From contig JAJFGM010000660.1 in assembly GCA_021776145.1 (NCBI GenBank), positions 1 through 14,425 of the forward strand: a stretch of DNA of 14,425 bases. The letters are read 5' to 3'. Under the pieces are notes generated by a model. The model did not search any database, was not told the DNA's origin, and saw only the letters and a program-made list of their open reading frames with translations. Below, piece after piece: positions 7,224-14,425 of the stretch; position 1 is the first letter of the stretch, and every line of letters starts with the position of its first letter. This DNA is from Kiloniellaceae bacterium (GTDB taxonomy: Bacteria > Pseudomonadota > Alphaproteobacteria > Kiloniellales > Kiloniellaceae). Both the position numbers and the translations under genes were made by a program.

Positions 7224-7533
7224 TTTGGCTTCTGCTCGAAGTTGCGATGAACCGGCGCCCTGTGCTGGCGTCCGGCCGGGCGAAGCCCTGCTTAACAGGT
7301 CGGGGCAGGGGCCGCCAGCATTTCACGTTTTCCGGCATCGCGCTGCACCGCAGCATGGCGGCTGGACAGGTCTGGAACTGCGGGTTACAACCGCAGACTT
7401 GCGGGACTTCTGCCTTTTGGCACAGTCGGCGGGCGTGGCGGCGAGGCAGCCAATACGGCGCTTTGCTGTGTTTCAGGCGGCTGGATTCGCGAAACCGACG
7501 CAAGTCTAAAGCCAATTTGCGGTAGTTCAGAAA
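7224..7533. other. 310-bp divergent intergenic region between ialB-like gene and alaS
   Basis: No protein with recognisable features is encoded here in either direction. Reading frames that cross it are antisense or out-of-frame extensions of the flanking genes. It must hold the promoters for both genes, but I could not identify convincing -35/-10 pairs. Two dyads are visible: CCCTGC/GCAGGG at 7286-7291 and 7305-7310, and CTGCGG/CCGCAG at 7378-7383 and 7391-7396. No T-run follows either one, so they do not look like terminators. No tRNA or known riboswitch is recognised. Confidence 0.6.
7378..7396. repeat. Short inverted repeat upstream of alaS
   Basis: CTGCGG and CCGCAG form a six-base-pair dyad around the seven-base loop GTTACAA. 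It lies about 140 bp before the alaS start and about 155 bp before the ialB-like start. It could be an operator or a leader hairpin. Nothing in the sequence decides between these. Confidence 0.4.
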
Positions 7534-10185
<2,652 letters not shown>

Positions 10186-10202
10186 AGCCGGCGGCGGCCC
10201 CA

Positions 10203-10230
10203 GTGCGCCGGTCCAGGTGCGCCGGTTCAG
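10203..10230. repeat. 14-bp tandem duplication at the alaS/mscS convergent junction
   Basis: GTGCGCCGGTCCAG at 10203-10216 is followed directly by GTGCGCCGGTTCAG at 10217-10230, 13 of 14 bases identical. The second copy covers the mscS stop codon (10227-10229). CCGGCG at 10188-10193 can pair with either copy's CGCCGG, giving a weak hairpin without a T-run, so a shared bidirectional terminator is only a possibility. Confidence 0.7.
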
Positions 10231-11063
10231 CTTTCGGTCGAATCGCCCTGCGCGATGAGATGCACATCTCGCTGCGGAAAGGGAATAGAGATCCCGGCCG
10301 CGTCGAGGCGTTGCTTGGCCGCCTTGTTGAAGTCGAAAAGCACATTCCAATAATCGCCTGCATCGACCCAGCAGCGTAGATTGAGGTCGACCGACGACTC
10401 CCCGAGTGCCTTGACCAAGACCCGGGGCTCCGGGTCGGCGTGCGGGCGCCCGTCCTTCTGCATGAGCTCGAGCAAAACGCTTTGCGCCCTGTCGATGTCG
10501 TCGTCGTAGCTGATGCCGACAACGATGTCGGCGCGACGCGACGGCAGGCGCGAGTAGTTAATGACGGCGTTGCCCCAGATTTTCGAATTGGGGACGGCAA
10601 GATAAAGCCCGTCGTAGGTCGTGAACTCGGTGACGAAAAGGCCGATCTCATCGACCGTGCCGGCGATGCCGCCAGCGTCGATGTAGTCGCCGACCTTGAA
10701 GGGACGCAGGAACAGTAGCATGAAACCGGCGGCGATGTTTTGCAGGGTGCCCTGCAGGGCGAGGCCGACAGCCAAACCGGCGGCGCCGAGAATGGCGATG
10801 ATGCTGGTCGTCTGTACGCCGAAACGCGCGAGGACGGCGATCAGCACGAAGATCAATATGACATAGCGAACGATGCTGGCGATGACCGGGCGCAGGGTGG
10901 CGTCGATCTTCGCCGTCCGGTCCATGAGTTTGCGCAGGTTGCCGTGAATCCAATTGGCTACGATCCAACCGACGATGAGAATTAGGGCGGCGCTGGCCAA
11001 ATTGACACCATAAGAAGTCAACAGGGCAGCGGCGTTGTTCATGATGGTCGCGTCGAATTCCAT
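10227..11063 (-). CDS. mscS: MscS-family small-conductance mechanosensitive channel
   Basis: MscS channels open on hypo-osmotic shock and release solutes through the inner membrane. The 278-residue product is close to E. coli MscS (286). Hydrophobic helices lie at about 20-40, 62-82 and 86-118. The third has the Gly/Ala-rich pore helix GLAVGLALQGTLQNIAAGF followed by LRPFKVGDYI. The beta domain carries VPNSKIWGNAVINYSR, and the C-terminus ends with ISIPFPQRDVHL, both typical of MscS. I chose the ATG at 11063 because GGAGG (11070-11074 on this strand) is six bases upstream. An upstream in-frame ATG at 11096 would place that ribosome site inside the gene. It lies downstream of the cyclophilin gene and may be partly co-transcribed with it. 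Confidence 0.94.
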   Translation of the reverse strand: MEFDATIMNNAAALLTSYGVNLASAALILIVGWIVANWIHGNLRKLMDRTAKIDATLRPVIASIVRYVILIFVLIAVLARFGVQTTSIIAILGAAGLAVGLALQGTLQNIAAGFMLLFLRPFKVGDYIDAGGIAGTVDEIGLFVTEFTTYDGLYLAVPNSKIWGNAVINYSRLPSRRADIVVGISYDDDIDRAQSVLLELMQKDGRPHADPEPRVLVKALGESSVDLNLRCWVDAGDYWNVLFDFNKAAKQRLDAAGISIPFPQRDVHLIAQGDSTES

Positions 11064-11104
11064 TTCGATCCTCCGGGCAAAAAAAGAACCGGGCACAACA
11101 GGAA

Positions 11105-11134
11105 CGAGGCGCCAACTTTCTCGCCGGCGCCTCG
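11105..11134 (-). terminator. Hairpin between the cyclophilin gene and mscS
   Basis: CGAGGCGCC and GGCGCCTCG form a perfect nine-base-pair stem with a 12-base loop, 16 bp after the cyclophilin stop. No T-run follows at once; a T7 tract appears only about 20 bases later. It may reduce read-through into mscS or protect the upstream mRNA end. Confidence 0.5.
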
Positions 11135-11150
11135 CACTCAGATCACGTAG

Positions 11151-11729
11151 TTACTCTTTGTCGGCGGCGACGCGCATCTTGACGATCTTGTCGGGATCGT
11201 CGACTTCGCCGGATTGGCGGCTGGGAGGTGCTTTCTTGATGCCGTCGACGAGTTCCATGCCCTGAACCACACGGCCCCATACCGTGTACTGGCCGTCGAG
11301 AAAGCGCGCGTCATCGAGGCAAATGAACCATTGGCTGTTGGCGCTGTTTGGCGCCTGCGTACGGGCCATGCCGATGGCGCCGCGCAGGAATGGCTCCTGG
11401 GTGAACTCGGCGCCCAAGTCCGGTTTGTCGGAGCCACCGCGGCCGGTGCCGGTCGGATCGCCGGTCTGGGCCATGAAGCCGTCGATAACGCGGTGGAAGA
11501 CGATGCCGTCGAAAAAGCCTTCGCGGGTCAGGTCCTTGATGCGCTGCACGTGGTTGGGTGCAAGATCAGGCAGCAGTTCGATTACGACCTGGCCGCTCTT
11601 GAGGTCCATTAGGATGGTGTTTTCCGGATCCAGATCGGCCCGGGCGTCTTCACTCGTGACCGTCATGGCGAGGAATCCCATTGCTAAGATGAAAGAATTG
11701 AAGCTGCGTCTTTTGAGCGGTTTATGCAT
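11151..11729 (-). CDS. Cyclophilin-type peptidyl-prolyl cis-trans isomerase with signal peptide
   Basis: The enzyme speeds cis-trans isomerisation of X-Pro bonds during folding. The 192-residue product starts with a basic, hydrophobic leader (MHKPLKRRSF, then a hydrophobic run to about 23) with likely cleavage near ARA/D at 31, so it should act in the periplasm. The cyclophilin core has FHRVIDGFMAQTGDPTGTGRGG with catalytic Arg80 and Phe85, Met86, Gln88, then NSANSQWFI and FLDGQYTVWGRV. Positions matching human CypA Trp121 and His126 are Phe143 and Tyr148, a pattern seen in many bacterial cyclophilins and linked to weak cyclosporin binding. AGGTGGAAAG precedes the ATG. Downstream is a hairpin, then mscS. 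ppiA-like is a fair description, but the paralogue is not certain. Confidence 0.93.
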   Translation of the reverse strand: MHKPLKRRSFNSFILAMGFLAMTVTSEDARADLDPENTILMDLKSGQVVIELLPDLAPNHVQRIKDLTREGFFDGIVFHRVIDGFMAQTGDPTGTGRGGSDKPDLGAEFTQEPFLRGAIGMARTQAPNSANSQWFICLDDARFLDGQYTVWGRVVQGMELVDGIKKAPPSRQSGEVDDPDKIVKMRVAADKE

Positions 11730-11810
11730 AGCGTGCTTTCCACCTGTCCGCTGCCGAGAAAGTGTGAGTCCTATCGAATAACCGAACCGCCGATTAAGGT
11801 AGTGAGCGCC

Positions 11811-11843
11811 TAAAGTAAAGACCTCGAAGGCTTGGGTCGAGGT
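11811..11843 (-). terminator. Rho-independent terminator of icd
   Basis: On the - strand ACCTCGA (11843-11837) pairs with TCGAGGT (11827-11821) around a nine-base loop, seven bp of perfect stem. It is followed by the T-rich run CTTTACTTTA (11820-11811). It begins 18 bases after the icd stop and separates icd from the cyclophilin gene, which therefore should have its own promoter between about 11730 and 11810. Confidence 0.75.
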
Positions 11844-11860
11844 TCGCGGATATCCGAGAG

Positions 11861-13084
11861 TTAGGCGGACTTGGCCATTTTCGCCTGTAGGTTCGCGTCG
11901 ATCTTGTCCATGAACTCACCGGTCGTCAGCCAAGTCTGCTCGGGGCTGATCAGCAGCGCCAGATCCTTGGTCATGAATCCCGATTCGACGGTTTCGATGC
12001 AAACGCGCTCAAGGGACTCGGCAAAGGCGACAACCTCCGGCGTGTCGTCGAATGTGCCGCGGAAGTGCAGGCCGCGTGTCCAGGCAAAGATCGAGGCAAT
12101 GGGGTTGGTCGAGGTCTCCTTGCCTTGCTGATGCAGCCGATAGTGCCGGGTAACCGTGCCGTGCGCGGCCTCGGCTTCGATGACCTGGCCGTCCGGCGTC
12201 ATCAACACCGAGGTCATCAGTCCCAGCGAACCAAAGCCCTGGGCGACAGTGTCGGACTGGACGTCGCCATCGTAGTTCTTGCAGGCCCAGACGTAGCCGC
12301 CCGGCCACTTGAGGCTGGAGGCGACCATGTCATCGATCAGGCGATGCTCGTAGGTCAATCCCTTGGCCTCAAAGGCTGCCTTGAACTCGCTGTCGAAGAT
12401 TTCCTGGAAGATGTCCTTGAAGCGCCCATCATAGGCCTTGAGGATGGTGTTCTTGGTCGAAAGATAGACTGGCCAACCGAGATTGTGGCCGTAGTTCAGG
12501 CAAGCCCGAGCGAAGCCGCGGATCGACTCGTCCAGGTTGTACATGCCCATGGCGACGCCGCTTTCGGGGAAGTCGAAAATTTCCCAGGTCGTTGCGTCAC
12601 CACCGGCGGCGGGCTGAAAGACCATGGTCAGCTTGCCTGGTTCGGTGACGCGGAAATCCGTTGCCCGATACTGATCGCCAAAGGCATGACGGCCAATGAC
12701 CACGGGTTCCGTCCAACCCGGCACCAGCCGCGGCACGTTGCGCATGATGATGGGCTGGCGAAAAATCGTGCCGCCGACGATGTTGCGGATCGTGCCGTTG
12801 GGCGATCGCCACATCTTCTTCAGCGAGAACTCCTCGACCCGCGCTTCGTCGGGCGTGATCGTCGCGCACTTCACCCCGATGCGATGTTGGTTGATGGCAT
12901 TGGCGGCGTCGATGGTGATCTGGTCATCGGTTTCGTCACGCTTCTCGACCGAGAGGTCGAAATTCTTCAGGTCAATGTCGAGATAGGGCAGGATCAGCTT
13001 GTCCTGGATCATCTTCCAGATGATGCGGGTCATGTCGTCGCCGTCGATCTCGACGATCGGGTTCTTGACCTTGATCTTGGCCAT
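11861..13084 (-). CDS. icd: NADP-dependent isocitrate dehydrogenase, homodimeric eukaryote-like type
   Basis: The enzyme oxidatively decarboxylates isocitrate to 2-oxoglutarate in the TCA cycle, making NADPH. The 407-residue product belongs to the type common to Alphaproteobacteria and eukaryotic cytosol/mitochondria, not the E. coli type. The start matches MAKIKVKNPIVEIDGDDMTR. Isocitrate-binding residues fall at the same numbers as in human IDH1: Ser94 and Asn96 in SPNGTIRN, Arg100, Arg109 and Arg132 (IGRHAFGDQYR). The motif HGTVTRHYRLHQQG near residue 310 binds the NADP phosphate. GGGAG at 13091-13095 precedes the ATG by six bases. A good intrinsic terminator follows. A 170-bp gap separates it from the LOG gene upstream, which suggests independent transcription. 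Confidence 0.98.
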   Translation of the reverse strand: MAKIKVKNPIVEIDGDDMTRIIWKMIQDKLILPYLDIDLKNFDLSVEKRDETDDQITIDAANAINQHRIGVKCATITPDEARVEEFSLKKMWRSPNGTIRNIVGGTIFRQPIIMRNVPRLVPGWTEPVVIGRHAFGDQYRATDFRVTEPGKLTMVFQPAAGGDATTWEIFDFPESGVAMGMYNLDESIRGFARACLNYGHNLGWPVYLSTKNTILKAYDGRFKDIFQEIFDSEFKAAFEAKGLTYEHRLIDDMVASSLKWPGGYVWACKNYDGDVQSDTVAQGFGSLGLMTSVLMTPDGQVIEAEAAHGTVTRHYRLHQQGKETSTNPIASIFAWTRGLHFRGTFDDTPEVVAFAESLERVCIETVESGFMTKDLALLISPEQTWLTTGEFMDKIDANLQAKMAKSA

Positions 13085-13203
13085 TCTGGTCTCCCGTTGG
13101 CGGCGCCGGAGTTCTTGGCGACCGCTACGTAGGCGCTGTCGTTGAGCGGATGGGGCTGGTTCTCAGCGGCTGCTTGATCCCGCAGTTTGGCGTAGGCGCG
13201 GGC

Positions 13204-13231
13204 AACATAGCAGCCTTTCTTTGCGGTGCAA
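13204..13231 (-). promoter_or_regulatory. Candidate icd promoter
   Basis: On the - strand TTGCAC (13231-13226) and TATGTT (13209-13204) are separated by 16 bp in the 170-bp gap between the LOG gene stop and the icd start. The -10 matches four of six consensus positions and the -35 only three. The position is sensible, about 120 bp before the icd start. This is a weak prediction. Confidence 0.3.
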
Positions 13232-13254
13232 CAGAGGCGGCCGGATGCCGGATC

Positions 13255-13839
13255 TTACAGGCGCGCACTTTCATCGGGCAGCGCCGGCGGCGCTGCCGCG
13301 GCGATGACTTCAAACACTTCTTGCACAGTCTCAACAACGGTGAAGAGCTGCCGCGCCGCGGGGCGCATGTAGCCCGCGGCCAGTTGATGTTCGAGCATCG
13401 CAAGCAAGGGATCCCAGTAGCCTTCGAGGTTGACCAGGACAATCGGTTTGTCGTGCAGACGCAGCTGTTTCCAGGTGATGATCTCGAAGGTCTCGTCCAG
13501 GGTTCCGAGGCCGCCGGGAAGGCTGCAAAAGGCATCGGAGCGATCGAACATCAGGTTCTTGCGCGTATGCATGGAGTCGACGACCAGATACTCGCTGGCG
13601 CGCGCGTCGCCGACCTCGAGATCTTCGAGAAACTGTGGGATGACACCGACGACATGTCCGCCGCCGAGCAGCGCGGCTTCGCCAAGGGCCCCCATGAGGC
13701 CGACACGGCCGCCGCCGTAGACGATCGAGACGCCGCGTTCGGCAGCTTGCCTGCCAAGCGCCGCGGCTGCCTCCAGGTGCGCCGGGCTGACGTCGTTGGA
13801 GGAGCCGCAATAGACACAGAGTGCTGCGAGATCGCTCAT
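13255..13839 (-). CDS. LOG-family protein (cytokinin riboside 5'-monophosphate phosphoribohydrolase type)
   Basis: LOG-family enzymes hydrolyse nucleoside 5'-monophosphates at the N-glycosidic bond, releasing a free base (cytokinin in plants and some bacteria) and ribose 5-phosphate. In most bacteria the real substrate is unknown. The 194-residue product is of typical length. It shows the Rossmann-like start LCVYCGSS, the loop GGGRVGLMG at about 43-50, the active-site pair Arg93/Lys94 in MHTRKNLM, and the signature PGGLGTLDE at 108-116 with Glu116. I chose ATG 13839 because AGGA lies five bases upstream and the product starts at MSDLAALCVYCGSS. An in-frame ATG at 14040 would add 67 residues unlike the family. 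It is divergent from the gene at 14085. Confidence 0.93.
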   Translation of the reverse strand: MSDLAALCVYCGSSNDVSPAHLEAAAALGRQAAERGVSIVYGGGRVGLMGALGEAALLGGGHVVGVIPQFLEDLEVGDARASEYLVVDSMHTRKNLMFDRSDAFCSLPGGLGTLDETFEIITWKQLRLHDKPIVLVNLEGYWDPLLAMLEHQLAAGYMRPAARQLFTVVETVQEVFEVIAAAAPPALPDESARL

Positions 13840-13930
13840 GGATATCCTTTCATTTCGCCAATATGGACCTATCGGGTGGTCGCCGGCAAAGCAGCGCGGT
13901 GGCACATTTCGGGACCCGCGGGAGCGCCGT

Positions 13931-13957
13931 TCGAAGGAGGCGCCCCGACCTCCTCGA
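13931..13957. repeat. Inverted repeat between the LOG gene and the divergent membrane-protein gene
   Basis: TCGA plus GGAGG (13931-13940, with A13935 bulged) can pair with CCTCC plus TCGA (13949-13957) around an eight-base loop. It lies in the 245-bp divergent intergenic region at 13840-14084, about 92 bp upstream of the LOG start. It may be an operator or a leader hairpin. There is no T-run, so it is not a terminator. Confidence 0.4.
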
Positions 13958-14084
13958 CTCAAGCTCAAATAAAGCGATTCCGGCCGCCGATCGCAACCGA
14001 TCCTGCCGTTTTGATGCAGTTTGGCGAGATTGCACCGCACTTACGCTCGTACTAGGCTATGCGGCAGGTCAAGGAGGGGCCGTG

Positions 14085-14425
14085 GTGCAACGATTCGGAC
14101 TCATCGTGGTTGTGGCGGCCGTGGCGGCAGGGATCGCCTATTTCGTCCTGCGGGACAAGGACGAACCGCAACAACAGACCGCGTCAGTCGCGACGATGCC
14201 GTCGAGTGGGACAGCGTCGACAAGCGATAGCGGCACCGTGGCAAAAGGAAAAAATCCAACAGATACAGCGGCCTCGGACCAAAATGGCGGTACGCTGGCG
14301 GAATCCGTGGCAACCAACGATGGCGCCGCCGAGCAGAAACGCTCGGGGCAGACTGCAGAAGATGCGGCTGCGGGTTCAAGCCAGCCACAAGCTTCGGATG
14401 TGCAGGTCGCCAGGCTCGAATCGGG
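14085..14425 (+). CDS. Membrane-anchored protein with low-complexity linker, N-terminal part (LysM-type candidate)
   Basis: An open frame starts with GTG at 14085 and runs without a stop to the window end (113 codons). AAGGAGGGG at 14071-14079 gives a strong ribosome site. GTG 14082 is the alternative start but sits too close to it. The product has a short basic N-terminus and one hydrophobic helix at about residues 4-22 (FGLIVVVAAVAAGIAYFVL). A charged RDKDEPQQQ stretch follows, then about 80 residues rich in Ala, Ser, Thr, Gln and Gly with no predicted fold. It ends in SDVQVARLESG. From memory, many alphaproteobacterial envelope proteins with this plan carry a motif like 'FDVVRVxxxG' after the linker and a C-terminal LysM domain. 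The LysM part would lie outside the window, so that identity is inference. Confidence 0.72.
   Translation, partial: MQRFGLIVVVAAVAAGIAYFVLRDKDEPQQQTASVATMPSSGTASTSDSGTVAKGKNPTDTAASDQNGGTLAESVATNDGAAEQKRSGQTAEDAAAGSSQPQASDVQVARLES

Noticed and set aside
7000..7525. Possible small gene or recX remnant in the recA-alaS interval
   Set aside because: The + strand frames at 7000-7509 and 7112-7525 overlap the ialB-like gene antisense and show no RecX-like sequence, so I treat them as chance frames.
13840..14040. Upstream start for the LOG gene at 14040
   Set aside because: The 67 added residues are Arg/Ser-rich and non-homologous in character. ATG 13839 has a good ribosome site and gives the family N-terminus.
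13150..14055. A 301-codon + strand frame starting MGLVLSGCLIP, which looks like a lipoprotein signal with a lipobox
   Set aside because: Almost all of it is antisense to the LOG gene, whose active-site motifs are intact, and the rest of the product shows no fold or family. The lipobox-like start is probably chance.

Overview
The window is GC-rich chromosomal DNA from an alphaproteobacterium, most likely Rhodospirillales-like. The support is a CckA-type hybrid kinase, an alphaproteobacterial LexA box (GTTC-N7-GTTC) before recA, a homodimeric NADP-type isocitrate dehydrogenase, an IalB-family periplasmic protein, and the flagellar order flgC-fliE-fliQ-fliR-flhB. From memory, the order cckA, recA, alaS, icd recurs in Alphaproteobacteria. 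I see no rRNA, tRNA, CRISPR array, transposase, integrase or phage gene. This is core chromosome rather than an island, and I found no convincing new multi-gene system.

Left part (1-5247, all + strand): the last codons of flgC, then fliE, fliQ, fliR and flhB, which build the rod junction and the flagellar type III export gate. flhB overlaps by four bases a three-PAS hybrid histidine kinase of the CckA family. This couples export-gate synthesis to the top of the CtrA phosphorelay.

Middle (5248-10185): recA has its own promoter region, with a LexA box and an adjacent inverted repeat. After recA come a hairpin and a short 17-bp tandem repeat. An ialB-like exported protein gene lies on the opposite strand. 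It shares a 310-bp divergent intergenic region with alaS, which encodes full-length alanyl-tRNA synthetase.

Right part (10186-13839, - strand): an MscS-type mechanosensitive channel converges on alaS. Upstream of it lie a signal-peptide-bearing cyclophilin, NADP-dependent isocitrate dehydrogenase (followed by a good intrinsic terminator) and a LOG-family phosphoribohydrolase.

Right edge (14085-14425, + strand): a divergent gene that begins with GTG and runs off the window. It encodes one membrane anchor followed by a long low-complexity Ala/Ser/Thr/Gln linker, resembling the N-terminus of alphaproteobacterial LysM-type envelope proteins.

The genes are mostly independent housekeeping units (motility, cell-cycle control, DNA repair, translation, envelope, TCA cycle). 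The most interesting points are regulatory: the recA operator layout and the flhB-cckA overlap.
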